From NCBI RefSeq assembly GCF_030272615.1, contig NC_081412.1:668237852-668301851 (forward strand): 64,000 nt of DNA, in the 5' to 3' direction. The first letter of the stretch is position 1; the number at the start of each line of letters is the position of its first letter. This document shows, one piece after another, positions 9,287-22,216 of this stretch. The DNA comes from Cryptomeria japonica. Its lineage: Eukaryota > Streptophyta > Pinopsida > Cupressales > Cupressaceae. A program made the position numbers and the translations under genes. Under the pieces are notes generated by a model, which searched no databases, was not told the DNA's origin, and saw nothing but the letters and a program-made list of their open reading frames with translations.

Positions 9287-12200
9287 ATGGCAAGTTCCTC
9301 ATATAGTAGAATGGAGGTGGAGAAATTTAATGGCACTAATTTTGAGTTGTGGAAACTCAAGATGGAACACATGCTTGAAGACCACGATCTATGGGAGGTT
9401 GCTTCACCTGATGTGAGACCTGCAGCGATATCTCTAGCGGATTGGGAGATCAAGGATCAGAAGGCTAGGGGTCTCATTAGACTCTGTCTAGCAGATGTCA
9501 TTCTTCGGAATGTTCTTGATGAGACTACTGCAAATTCTTTGTGGACACGGCTTGGGTCTGTGTACTAGGCCAAATCTCTAGTGAATAAGTTGTTCCTGAG
9601 AAAGAAGTTGTATTCTTTAAGAATGGAGGAAGGTGGATCCATAACTGATCATCTCAATGCATTCAATTTATTGATTGCACAGTTGGCATCATCCAGTGCC
9701 AAGATCGAGGAGGAGGATCGATGTATGACCTTGCTATGTTCCTTGCCAAATTCATGGGACCATCTTGTGATGGCTCTCAGAAGTACTATAGTCACATTCC
9801 GTATGGATGATGTGGTGTCTTCACTGCTATCTGAGGAGATGCAAAGAAAGACTTTGGATTCATCTAAGGAAGCCCTTGCTATTCGTGGGAGATCCAATGA
9901 CAAAGGAAAGCAGAATGACAACAAGTCAAAGAAGGGCAGATCCAAATCCCGTGGGAGTTCTAAGACTCCTAGAAAGTCCAAGGTGAAATGTTGGAACTGT
10001 GATAAATATGGGCACTTCGAGAGGGACTGCAAAGAACCGAAGAAGAAGAAGAAAGGCTCAGATTCAGCTTTTGAAAAATCTCAAGAAGATGGAGATGCTT
10101 TTATTGCAGCTTTGGTAGCCCATGCATCTGATGATGTGTGGTTGGTAGACTTGGGTGCTTCTTTTCATATGACCTCTCATCGAAACTGGTTCTCAAAATA
10201 TGAAGAGTTTGATGGTGGAAAGGTGTACTTGGGTGATGATTCTCACCTAAAGATAGTTGGATGCGGAAGGGTCACTATTAGATTTCTTGATGGACAAGTA
10301 AAGGGAATCAATGGAGTTATGCACATTCTAGGTTTGGCATGAAACCTATTATCTGTAAGTATGTTGAATGATGTAGGCATGCAAGTTGTCTTTTCAAAAG
10401 ATGGATGCAAGATGATGAGAGGTTCTATGGTGCTTGCTAAAGGTACTAGGAGAGGTACTTTGTTTCAGCTTGATGCATGCATTGCTCAGTGCAATATTTC
10501 TTCTATTTCAAAGAAGAGAGTGACTATCACTTCATCCCCACCATCTGAACGAGCAGTAAAGAAGACTGTGGCAATGGGTTCTGATGGCAGTGCAGTAAGT
10601 GTACCTAAGGGTGCAAACACTTTGGAAGGCAAGCTTCTTGTAGAAAAGACAATGTTGTGGCATATTAGATTTGGCCACATTGGTGAGAAGGCTCTTAGGA
10701 CCTTGAAAACTAAAAATCTCATCGAGGGGCTAAATGATTGTAATCTCGAATTCGATTTTTGTGAACACTGTGTTTATGGTAAGCAAAATTGTGTTCAGTT
10801 CTACTCCAGTTCTCACAAGTCTTCTAGACTTTTGGATCTTATTCATTCTGATGTATTTGGTCCTATAAAAGTTCCTTCTATCTCCAGTTTTGTGTATTTT
10901 GTATCTTTTATAGATGATTATAGTAGAAGGACTTGGATATATTTCCTAAAAAGTAAGACACGGGTTTTTAGTCCGTTCAAGGAATTTAAGGCTCTCGTGG
11001 AGAATCAGACTGGTAAAAGAATCAAGTGTGTGAACTGATAATGGTGGTGAGTTTTGTTCCATAGAGTTTGAACAGTTCTGTAAAGAACAAGGAATCAAGA
11101 GACATAAGACAACTCCTTAAACCCCGCAGCAAAATGAAGTTGTAGAGAGAATGAACAAGACACTGATGGAGAAGGCTAGGAGTATGCTTAGTGGAGCTGG
11201 TTTAGAACAAAGGTTTTGGGCCGAAGCTGTGGCCACTACCTGCTATCTGGTTAATAGATCTCATACATCAACTCTTGTTGGTAAGACACCCATGGAGGTG
11301 TGGTCTGGTAAGAAGCCTTCAATAAGACATCTTCGTGTTTTTGGTTGTGAAGCTTATGCACATATTCCAAAGGAGAAAAGATCTAAGTTGGAAAAAAAAG
11401 CTGTCAAGTGTATTTTTATCGGATACAGTGTTGGTGTGAAAGGATACAAGCTTTGGGATCCTATGACTAGTAAGGTGTTGCATAGTAGAAATGTTATTTT
11501 CGGAGAGCTAACATCTTCTCCTATTGTGCTACAACTAGATGAAAAAGAAAAGGAAAAAGATGTTGTTCAGTTTCCTCCTACCCCTGAGAAGACTGAACAA
11601 AGAGATCATGTTGGGTCTAATGATGAGGAGAGCTCTAGCAGCTCTGATAGTTCGGAAGAAGAGGAAGAACAACCTCAACCTCAGCCCTTGAGGAGATCCA
11701 CGAGAGAAAGAAAGCAACTAGAAAGGTTTGGTTATTCTATGTTAGATTCTAGTTGTGCTTTTGCTTTGATTACTAACACTGATGAGCCTAGATCTTTGAA
11801 AGAGGCTTTGGGCATGGAAGATGCAGGTTCCTGGATTGAGGCTATGGATGATGAGATGGCTTCATTAGAGAAAAACAAAACTTGGTACCTTGTACCTTTG
11901 CCTAAAGGGAGAAAATCTGTTGGTTGTAAATGGGTGTTCAAGAAAAAATTTTGTGCAGATGGCAGTGTTGAAAGGTACAAAGCTAGATTGGTTGCAAAGG
12001 GGTATTCACAGGTAGAGGGAATAGATTATGGTGAAATATTCTCTCCTGTTGCAAAGTTGACATCCATTAGATTTTTGTTATCTCTTGCTGCATCATATGA
12101 TTTAGAGATAGAACAGATGGATGTGAAGATAGCTTTCCTTCATGGTGATTTGGAGGAAGAGATTTATATGTCATAGCCTGAGCACTACATTGTTAAAGGT

Positions 12201-13364
12201 AAAGAATCCTTAGTTTGTAGATTAAAGAAATCTCTATATGGTTTGAAGCAATATCCTAGGATGTGGTACCTTAAGTTTGATGCCTTTGTGTTGTCAATTG
12301 GATTTGTAAGATCGAAATCAAATCATTGTGTTTATTTCAGAGTTGAAAATGATCACCTTCTTATTGTTGCATTATATGTTGATGATATGTTGCTGTTTGG
12401 GAAGGGTAAGGGTATGATTTCTGATTTTAAATCTCAGTTGTCAGCATAGTTTGAGATGAAAGATCTTGGGGTGGCAAGGTACATCTTGGGTATGGAAATT
12501 AGTAGAGACAGGTCTAACAGAAAACTTTGGTTGAGTCAGAGTAAGTATGTGAAGTCTGTGTTGGACAGGTTCAGCATGGCAGATTGTAGACCACTATGTG
12601 TTCCCGTTTTAGTGGGAACAAAGTTATCTATAGATGATTGTCCAAAATCTCCTAGTGAGGTGGAGGACATGAGTAGAGTACCTTATGCTAGTGTAGTTGG
12701 TAGTCTTATGTATGCTATGGTCTGTACTAGACCAGACATTGCCCAAGCAGTGGGAGTCCTGAGTCGGTTTATGGCTAACCCTGGACGGGTACATTGGGAT
12801 GCAGTTAAGCGAGTATTCAGATATTTGAGGGGTACATCAGATTACTCCATATGTTACCATGGTAACTCTTTTGGATCTCTGCATTTAGTTTGTATTCATG
12901 GGTTCGTGGATTCAAATTGGGCAGGTGATATTAACAGTAGGAGATCCACTAGTGCTTATGTGTTCACTATGTTTGGTGGTGCCATCAGTTGGATGAGTAA
13001 GCGACAACCTATGGTTGCTTTGTCCACTACAGAAGCTTAGTACATGGCTGCTACTCATGCTTGTAAGGAAACCATTTGGCTTAGGAGATTGTGTTATAAT
13101 GTTGGTTTTGATGCAGAATAGATTACTATTTGGTGTGATAATCAGAGCGCTATTTGCCTTGCGAAGAATCCAACTTTCCATGCCAGAATGAAGCACATTG
13201 ATGTGCAGTTTCACTTTGTGATAGATATGGTGGAAGATGGAAAGGTAAATTTGGAGAAGGTAGATACTATGAGGAATGTTGTAGGTGCATTAATGAAACT
13301 AGTGGGCACTGCAAAGTTCAGATGGTGTTCGGAGTCTATGGGCCTTTTGGCCTATAGCGGTTAG
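9287..13364 (+). pseudogene. CoD gag-pol polyprotein (decayed)
   Basis: ATG at 9287 opens a copia polyprotein of about 1359 codons. Gag has a zinc knuckle CWNCDKYGHFERDC (about 9990). Protease has VDLGASFHMT near 10147, where the usual catalytic D-S-G reads D-L-G. Integrase has an HHCC part (LWHIRFGH...CEHC), HSDVFGP, TDNGGEF and QQNEVVERMN. Reverse transcriptase spans about 11900-12450 with QMDVKIAFLHGDLEEEIYM and YVDD (12375-12386). RNase H includes DSNWAGDINSRRSTSAYVF and CDNQSAICLAKNP. In-frame stops fall near 9566, 10340, 11119, 12174, 12447, 13038 and 13118. A 2-base loss near 11033, just before TDNGGEF, shifts the frame once. Not functional. Confidence 0.92.
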
Positions 13365-13414
13365 TTCTTGTTATGTTCCTATTGCTCTTACAAGGTGTTC
13401 GGCAAGTGGGAGAA
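13365..13414 (+). other. CoD polypurine tract region
   Basis: Short stretch ending GGCAAGTGGGAGAA directly before the 3' LTR; the purine run primes plus-strand synthesis. Confidence 0.7.
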
Positions 13415-14163
13415 TGTTAGGAATAAGGTGTCTCAACCTTGGATAATTCCTATTCTTATTATTTGTTTTGTAAAATGTATTTCTTGCAAATAATGCAATT
13501 AAGTGTGAGTGTACATGTCTAGTTGGCATGTTGATGTGTCACTCCACTTGATGTGTCAGCATCTTGAATTGTGTGTAAGGAGATCATGGATGAAACGGTT
13601 ATGATGGATTCCTATGACACATAAGAGATATTTCTAGGAGATTTCAATGATGGGTGAATACATGCAAGACATGTGGTAACTGATAAAGTTGAGTACTGTA
13701 CACTCTTCCTCAATCGTGGGGTTCCTATTTTCTCAGAGAATGGTAAAACCCTAATACGGCTATCTTTGGAAGTTGCCCTAAAAAGGAAAGCACATAAGCA
13801 TTTTTTAGGGTTACAAACTATGATACAAAAAGAGTGTATTGTTGGTATGATATCATGCTACTGGATTTGTCTTTAAGTGTCGATTGTCTCCTGAAAGAAC
13901 TTGCATTGCAAGTGTGTTGTAACCGTTGTATTGAAGATAATACATTGTGTAGGTTTTGGAGTGCTGGGGTTTTTTACCAAAAGGTTTTCTCCAGGGTAAA
14001 TCATTGTGTCATTCTCTATTTTTTGTATGCATGGTATATGGCTGCAATATCTTTGTTAAAGTAGTTAATGAATCTAAAATTGTAAGGATTTAAAAGAATT
14101 TGCACAATACTTTCCTCTAGAGATTAGTGTAGGAAGTTGTTTCCGCACCTGAGTTTCCTTACA
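13415..14163 (+). repeat. CoD 3' LTR
   Basis: 749 bp, ending TTTCCTTACA, followed by the TGGAA duplication at 14164-14168. About 96% identical to the 5' LTR. Confidence 0.95.
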
Positions 14164-14168
14164 TGGAA

Positions 14169-14263
14169 GGTTGGGTTAGTGGGAACCATTGGAAGGTTCA
14201 TGAGACAGCCTAGAGAGACATCAAGAATAGGAAAACCCTGAAGGAGTGAGCAACCTCTCTACA
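14169..14263 (+). repeat. GyC 5' LTR, last part
   Basis: Matches 37364-37458 (GGTTGGGTTAGTGGGAACC...CTCTCTACA). It is the piece of the LTR cut off by CoD and ends six bases before the GyC primer site. Confidence 0.9.
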
Positions 14264-14269
14264 TTAGAT

Positions 14270-14282
14270 TGGTATCAGAGCC
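14270..14282 (+). other. GyC primer binding site (initiator tRNA-Met)
   Basis: TGGTATCAGAGCC after the LTR end ACA and six spacer bases. Use of initiator tRNA-Met is usual for plant chromoviruses. Confidence 0.9.
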
Positions 14283-14340
14283 ACTTGGTTCAACAAAGTG
14301 GTGTATGTTAGACCAAGAGGTAGAATCAGAAGCTAGCAGC

Positions 14341-17300
14341 ATGCCACCTAAGGAAATGAGTCAAGAGGCCATTAGGAAGTTGGTCCAAGACATGCTAAAT
14401 GAAGCTTGAGAGAAAGATTCCAAGAAAGGTAAGGGAAAGATCATAGAGTGGGGTGATGAAATGTATGATGAAGATGTAGATGTGATAGGAGTGATAGCAG
14501 AGAAGAAAGAGTTGGAAAGAGATCAAAAAATCTTCTTAGATTCCATTAAATCTCTCAACAAAGATAGCCTGGATGGTTTACCAGTCTATAGTGGAAGCTT
14601 GAATGGAGAAGAGCTATTGGTTTGGATAGAAGCTTTGAATAACTATTTTGAATACAAGGAGGTTGCAAAAGAGAAGAGGGTCAATATGGCTAAGACCAAG
14701 TTGAAAGGATCAGATTTAGTATGGTGGAACATGATGTAAGAAGAGAGGGAATAAACTGGAAGAAAGAAGATCAACTCTTGGGAGAGAATGAAGATCAGAA
14801 TCAAGACTCAATTCCTTCCACTAGATTATGAGGTGCAGATACAAAAGAAATTCATGAGTTTGAGGCAAAGGGAAATGGATGTGAGTGCTTATATAGAGGA
14901 GTTCAACAAACTAACTCTAAGAGAAAGGAAACAAGAGGAAGAAGTGGAGAGGGTATCCAGATACCTAAATGGTCTAAGACAAAATATTCAAGATGAAATT
15001 AGCATGATGGTACCTGAGACAGTTCATAAGAGTTTTCAATTGGCCTTGAGAGCAGAGGACAAGATCAAGAGGAAAAGTGAGTTCAATCAAAGAGGTAGAG
15101 GTGGTAAGGGATTCAGAGGAAGAGGCACCTTTGGAAGGGGTCATATCTCTGGAAAGAATGAAGAAATCAATCAAAATGAACATAGTGGGGATAAATTTAG
15201 CAAGAATGGTGCATTTAGAGGCAACTCTAGAGGAAGAAACAACTTTAGGGGAAGACTTGGTACTCAAGGAAGAGGATCCACAGTTTGTACCAGGAAATGC
15301 TTTCATTTTCATCAAGTGGGCCACACAATAAATCAGTGTCCTGAAAAGACTTCAAGTTATTATGTAGGTGAAAGAAGAACTCAATCGGTGTAGGAGGATG
15401 ACAATAAAAGTGTTACCTCACCAATCAACAAAGTTGGACTAGTTTTAGATGGAGAGAACCTAATGTTAAGGAGGACCTTGTTGAAGTTACCGCAGGACAA
15501 AGAACCTACCCAAAGAAAGACACTCTTCAAAACCACTTGCAGATCATATGGTAAGATTTGTAAGGTCATAGTGGATTCAGGGTCTACTGAGAACATTGTA
15601 GTAGTTGGGATGGTAGATAAACTCAAGTTGAAAAGGTTGCCACATGCCAATCCTTATAAGGTATCATGGTTAAGTAAAGGACATCATGTGCTAGTTGATG
15701 AGAAAGCTTGGATATATTTTGAAATTGGAGAGTATAAGGATAGAGTTCTATGTGATATACTACCTATAGATGCATGCCATTTGTTGCTTGGATGCCCTTG
15801 GAAATATGATGTCAAAGCCATACATGATGGGGAGAAAAATTCTTATATTATCATGAAGGAAGGAAGGAAGTTCCAAATGGATCCTTTGATTGTTCAGGGA
15901 GAAGAAAGACATGTAGGATCAGGTGTTATGTTTCTTAGTGGGAAGGAGTTCCTAAAAGAGTTGAAGCATGAGGGGGACCAAGGATATGCGATCATAGTGA
16001 AACCAAAAGAAGAGGCAAAGTCTGAACCTAAACTGGTAGTACCTCAAGAAGTGAAGACATTGTTGGACCGGTACAAGGACATTATTGTCAATGAAATACC
16101 AAATGCTTTAACCCCATACAAATATGTGAACTATCAGATAGACCTCATACCTGAAGCTACCTTCCCAAACAAAGCTTCTTACAAAATGACACCAACTCAA
16201 AATGAATAAATAGCAAGACAAGTACAAGAATTGCTAGATAAAGGGTTGATAAAGAAGAGTCTAAGCCCATGTGCAGTACCTACTGTTGTGGTACCTAAGA
16301 AAGATGGAAAATGGAGAATGTGCACTAACTCAAGAGCCATAAACAATATTACCATCAAATACCAGTTTCCAATGCCAAGAATTGAGAACCTAATGGACTA
16401 CCTAGGCGGAGCTTGTTAATTTTCAAAGGTGGATTTGAAATCAGGCTATCATCAAATAAGGATCAGACCTAGAGATGAGTGGAAAACAACCTTTAAGACT
16501 AATGAGGGGCTCTATGAATGGTTGGTGATGCCCTTTGGGCTCACAAATGCACCTAGCACCTTCATGAGACTCATGAATGAACTCCTTGCAAAATTTATTG
16601 GTAAATTTATGATTGTTTATCTTGATGACATTCTAACTTTTAGCAGGTTAAGGGAGGAACATATCAGACATTTGGATCAGGTCTTGAGGAAGCTACATCA
16701 AGTAAAGTTTATGATGAACTTAGACAAGTGTGAGTTCTTTAAAACTGAACTAGTATATCTTAGTTTTGTAGTTTCTCAAGGTTGTTTGAAAATGGATCCA
16801 ACAAAGGTAGATGCAATAGTTAATTGGCCTACTCCTAAGTCAATAGGAGATGTGAGAAGTTTTCATGGATTAGCTTCATTCTATAGGAATTTTATTAGAG
16901 GGTTTAGTCATGTATGTGCACCCATATTGAATACCATCAAAGGATGAATGAAATATCAGTTTAAGTGGACTAGTACAACAGATAAGGGGTTTGAATTGTT
17001 GAAACAAAAAGTGGTAGAATTAACTTATCATAGGCTCCCTAATTTCAATCAGCTTTTTACTATGGAGTGTGATGCTAGCAAATTGGCAATAGGGGCAATT
17101 TTGAGCCAAGAAGGTCATCCGGTAGCATTTTTCTCTGAGAAACTCAATGAGGCAAAACAAAAGTATTCTACCTATGACCTAGAGTTGTATGCCATGGTAC
17201 AAGCCCTTAAGAAATGGTGGCATTATCTACTTCCTAAATAATTCATTGTTTATACTGACAACCATGCACTTAGCTTCTTTAAAAATAGGAGAAATTGCAT

Positions 17301-19046
17301 CAAAGAAACATCAAATAGGTTGAGCACTTGCAAGCCTATACCTTTTCCATCAAGCACAAGAAAGTGGTCACCAATAAGCTAGCAGATGCCTTAAGTATAA
17401 GAGTTCTTACTGTCTAAGAAGTGCAACTCCAAAGTGTGGGGTTAAATGAAATCAAAGACCTATACCAAGGTGACAAGGATTTTGGTGAAGCATATGATGT
17501 TTGCACCAAGTTTACTAATGTTTGTCATGTTGCATATTCTGATTTCATGTTGTAAGAAGGCCTTTTGTTTAAAGGACACTTACTTTGCATACCACAGTGC
17601 TCTATGAGAGACAATATCATCAAGAAGAAGCATCAAGGCAACTTAGGAGGACATTATGGTCTTAACAAGACCTTAGAGAAGGTTGGAAGGTTTTATCATT
17701 GGCCTAAACTTCAGTCAGATGTTAGGAGATTTGTGGAGCAATGTCCCATATGTCAAAGAGAAAAGGGAACCTCAAACAATGCAGGTTTATATCAGCCATT
17801 GGCCATACCAACCAGACCTTGGGAATGTTTGAGCATGGACTTTGTTCTTTGCTTTCCTAGGACTCCAAGAAGGTATGATGATGTTTTTGTCATAGTGGAT
17901 AGATTTAGAAAGATGGCACACTTTGTGCCTTGCATATGCACTAATGATGCCTCTTACATAGCAGGGCTATTCTTCAAGGAAGTTGTGAGGATTCATGGCC
18001 TACTGGTTAGCATTATGAGTGATAGAGATACTAAATTTGTAAGCCACTTTTGGTGAACCTTATGGAAGAAACTAGGCACAAAACTTTCCTTTTCATCAGC
18101 ATACCATCCACAATTAGATGGTCAAACCAAAGTAGTTAACGGATCCTTAGGTAACTTGTTGAGATATCTCACCAAACAACATGGACAAGCTTGGGATGTA
18201 GTATTGGGTCAAGAAGAGTATGCCTATAATGACTCGGTTAATAGAAGCACAAGATAGAGTCCCTTTGAAATTGTTTATGGATGTCATCCTAGGGGTATCT
18301 TGGAACTTAGAGACCTTGGTCCTTTGGACCATAGAAGTGCACAAGGGGAAAAATTTCCAGAGAATATAAAAGAGATACATGAGCAGGTCAAGAAGACATT
18401 GTAGTAGCACAATGAGAAGTACAAGGCATTAGGAGATAAGAAAAGAAGAGAAGTACACTATAAGGTTGGTGATCTAGTGTTGGCCTACTTGAGGAAGGAG
18501 AGGCTACCCAAGGGACAACCTAGTAAGCTATGCATGGATAAGTTTGGACCTCTTAAGGTGTTACATAAATTTGGCAATAATGCATATGAGTTAGAGTTAC
18601 CTCCAAACTTGGGCATATCCCCAATATTCAATATATGTGATTTGTATCCATACAAAGGGTCTCAGACAACAAAAAATAAAAAAGAACCTACTGATATGGA
18701 AGAAGTAGACTGGTTACAAGATCTACCTCCAAGCCAATCGGTCACATTGGAATGCATTTTGGATGCTAAAGTTGTGAAAAAGACTAGGAAAGGAGTCTAT
18801 AGAGACTATCGAATCAAATGGATAGGGTTACTAAGTCAGAGGCTACATGGATGTCAGAAAGATATATCATACAACATGGTACCATTGTCCAAGCTTTATC
18901 CACTCAAGAGACTTGAGTTCTTCTTACCCCCGGAGCATGGTACAGGAGCACTCAAACAAATTTTGTTGTGTAGATTCCAGGAGTTAGGAATCATGAGATT
19001 TTGGTTTTTAACATCATTTGGACCTTTAGAAGCGATCTACGTTTGA
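14341..19046 (+). pseudogene. GyC gag-pol polyprotein of a chromovirus (decayed)
   Basis: From ATG 14341: gag (about 14341-15390) with an Arg/Gly-rich stretch and a zinc knuckle CFHFHQVGHTINQC; protease with VDSGSTENIV (15571); reverse transcriptase with [23 protein letters not shown] and YLDD (16618-16629); RNase H with ECDASKLAIGAILSQ (about 17070); integrase (about 17600-18400) with HH-CPICQ, MDFVLCFP, SDRDTKF and YHPQLDGQTK; and a C-terminal chromodomain-like part with YRDYRIKWIGLLSQ (about 18790-18850). Stops fall near 14408, 14737, 14752, 15391, 16207, 16417, 16945, 17239, 18054, 18255 and 18402; a frameshift lies near 17300. The frame runs past the internal region and stops 80 bp inside the 3' LTR. 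Confidence 0.9.
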
Positions 19047-19110
19047 TTTGGGCCAAAGTTGCTCAATTATGTAAAAGTTGTAAAAAGTTGCAAAAGTTTC
19101 TCATAGCAGC
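18967..19110 (+). repeat. GyC 3' LTR, first part
   Basis: Begins TGTGTAGATTCCAGGAG like position 7098 and is cut by GyE after about 144 bp. The rest resumes at 36221. The last five bases (19106-19110, GCAGC) form the left target duplication of GyE. Confidence 0.9.
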
Positions 19111-20135
19111 TGCAATACCCTAAAAATGGTCATCTAAACCATGGGCTCCTAATCTCGACAACGTCACCAAGGTCCTAACCAAAGGCAATTAAATAAATCT
19201 TGAGCACATGATTAATTTCTAAAATCATCAATGTCGCATGGCAAATTAATCAACCAATATTAATTAAATATTTATTTAATTAATTGATCATTCCAAGTAA
19301 ATCATTTTAAACAATTATCCTATTTATTTTATTGAATATCTTAGCATATTTAATTAAATAAATCAATTTGCCATTAAATCATCAAAAGAGGAATTAATTT
19401 GACAAAAAATAATTAAAAATTGAGAAAAGAAATCAATTGGAGATAATCCTGAAAAAAAATTAAAAATTTATAAATAATCTCAGAGAAAGCAATTAAAACA
19501 ATTAAATATTAAAATTTAATGAAATAGAGAATAAATCAGTTTTTTCCTGATTTTATCTTAATTTTAGTTCAATTTCCTTTAAAACTGAGAAAAGCATCCA
19601 ATCACATCAATTCACTTGGATTGTGCTTCCTCTTGGGAAATCTTGACCACTCATCATCATTTGATCTCAGTCATTGGTTTCTTTTTGAATTTTCTATAAA
19701 TTCAGGCTCTCATCTCTCATTCAAAAATCCTGGAGAGTATATTGTTATTATGTTATTTTTGCTCTAGGTTCATTGAGACTTTGCATTGAAATATTGCATA
19801 TTAGTTATTTCATATTGCTTAAATCATTTAGCTTAAATATTCATATATTGCTTAAATCATGTTAGATTAATCTTGCATATCTAGCTTAAATCTTGCATCC
19901 ATTTAGCTCATATTCATGCTCATATAGATTTAAAAATCCTTCATTTAGGTGTTGTCTAGTCACTGGATAGCTTAGCAATCTGAGAGAAATCTAAACTCGC
20001 ATCTACTAGAAGTAAATGGGTCACTTTGTAATGGTTTATTATTCATTGATTAGATTTACTAACCATGCATATAATGACTTAATTAAATTGTTGTGTATTC
20101 CAGATACAGATACAGGTCCACTTTTCACACACACA
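19111..20135 (+). repeat. GyE 5' LTR
   Basis: Starts TGCAATACCCTAAAAATGG and ends TTTTCACACACACA. Matches 35224-36215 along its length with several small indels. Confidence 0.92.
19695..19700 (+). promoter_or_regulatory. TATA box of GyE 5' LTR
   Basis: TTTTCTATAAATTC, conserved in the 3' LTR at 35809-35814. Followed by CT-rich sequence where transcription would start. Confidence 0.65.
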
Positions 20136-20139
20136 TTTT

Positions 20140-20157
20140 TGGCGCCCATCATGGGGC
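20140..20157 (+). other. GyE primer binding site
   Basis: TGGCGCCCATCATGGGGC, four bases after the LTR. The TGGCGCCC start is typical of Tat-group gypsy elements; I do not assign the tRNA. Confidence 0.75.
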
Positions 20158-22216
20158 AGAAGACTACTTTTTTTTCGGTCTCAAAATTAATTTTTCTATC
20201 CTATAGGTTTCATCCGTACAATATCTATGAAATATCGTACGAGTGGTATTACTGTATCATATGACATTTTGTCGAAGCCTCTATTTTCTCGTACGAATCA
20301 GAAAAGGGGCTTGTACGAAATTCTATTCTAAATATCTGATTTTGTCTTATGTCATTTCATGCTCAGTTCTAACTCGTATGATAAAAGGCTTTTGTCATTT
20401 TACTCTGTGATAATTGTCGTACGATGTTGTATTTTGTAAGGTTAAAACAAGTTTCATTTTTCAAGTTTTCTATCAAATTTTGATTACACTAATGCTAACC
20501 CTGAATTGTCTTCTGTCTGCCTGATATTTTCACAGCCTAACCAGTTTCTTGTAGGACACTTGTCAAAGAATTTATCAATCAAACATATGCTTGTCAAATA
20601 ATAAATTAACAACATGACTACTGATGCGTTGTTTTTGTAGGTTGCCTAAAGAGAATCAACTAAACATCGTGTATTATTTAAATTCTTTTTAGGAACCTAA
20701 GTTTCTATCTAGTTAAAGAAAAAAATTATATTTCATGTTTTAACAAAATTTTGAAAGGCAAGAGAGTATGCTCTTGTCTATATAGACAAACAGAAATCCA
20801 GACCCTTGATGTATTTTTTTTAAGTTTGAGATTTGCATATCTTTAGTGGGTCTTCCCTCCCAAGGAGATAATAACTCTATAGCCATTATGGCCGATGAGA
20901 GGGGAACGACCCAAGTGGGAATGACTAAACGCCAAGTACTCCAAACCGGCTATAAAATAAACGTGATTTGATGAAAATCAAGTCAATGACAGTGCTCGGG
21001 AATAGCTCTCCTTTGTACCTTTGGGTATATTAAACCTTGGTTTTCAAGGCTAGGAGAACTCTTAATTGAGTTTATACCTCGATGCGCCGAACATACACCT
21101 TACTAGTTCCAATTCAAATTAGAAGCTACCAGAATCACCTCCGAAAGGTTGATAATCTTTGTGCAAGAGAGATAGTAACTCTCCCAAGACACTTTCCATA
21201 TCATGACCCCATTAGCATTTGGAGTCGATTAATATGGCGTTGAGAATCCATTGTGTGAGACTCAACGACCATATTTTTATTAGCTATTGGGTGTGTACCT
21301 AAGTTAGCAAGTAAAGTTTTTCTTCTCTAAGTCAACTTCCATAGGGTTTGCATGTTGTGATTGAAGTTATTATTCCTCTTGTGTGTTTTCTATGTTTCCA
21401 TCCCTAAAACTGAAACTGGAATATCAAAAATGGAGAAAAAAATACCAAATAACTCAATGATAAATTCTATCAGTGTCAAAAACTAGTCTTTGTTAGTTAG
21501 TGAAAACTTAGTCCACCTCAAAACTAGTCATACTCAGTCATAAAAAACTCAGCTTTTAATCTCTATCTAGACACAGTCGTATGAGCCTTCTATTTATCAT
21601 TTTGCTTCATTTTCTTTGTCGTACGATATTCCATCATTCCTAACAGTCTGTTGTTTAAGTCTCCATCCTGTGTCGTACGGGTCCTGATCATCTGTCATCT
21701 GATTTTGAGAACTATCATTTTATCCTGAATCCCATGTCGTACGATAAACCTTTGCACTAAATAGTTTCTCTTTTCAGACATACCCATCTGTCATACGGTC
21801 TTAGGCAGCAACTCATAGGAAACAATACTGTCATTTTCTTGAAGCTATTATACTGTCATCTGGTCCTGGAAATCCTATCGTATGAATCTCTGATTTTGTC
21901 AATCCAGAATAGTCAAACTTACCTAAAACAGTCTACAACAAGCATAAAACTGGTTATCATCCTCCTGCGCATAAACAACCTTAATAGTGTACCCCTGCCA
22001 TTGCATTGCACGATTTTGTCAATCATCTCTCGGCTAGTTCAAACAACATCTTATCAAACCTAAGTTAACATAGATAACATCTTGCACAAGATAGATCATT
22101 CCTGAAACTAGACCAGATCTTAGTTACTTCACTCAATCACTACGTTAAACGAACAACTAGCTTCAATTTGATCTTGACTTCTGCAACACATCTAGCTCTC
22201 GGTCCTATCGGTTGTA
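20158..22216 (+). other. GyE leader with TCGTACGA palindromes
   Basis: About 2.06 kb without a credible gene. It contains at least five exact copies of the 8-bp palindrome TCGTACGA (20235, 20289, 20417, 21619, 21737) and near copies (20311, 20374, 21577, 21673, 21791, about 21878), in two clusters at 20210-20430 and 21570-21890. A middle part (about 20820-21340) has no recognisable feature. Confidence 0.75.

Larger units (their letters stand above)
8418..14163 (+). mobile_element. CoD: complete Ty1/copia retrotransposon
   Basis: 5746 bp with two 749-bp LTRs, primer site, gag-pol with the copia order (integrase before reverse transcriptase), polypurine tract and a perfect 5-bp target duplication TGGAA. 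By hand count the LTRs differ at about 32 of 749 positions (4.3%) with no indel; 24 of these are transitions. Inserted into the GyC 5' LTR, hence younger than GyC. Confidence 0.95.
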
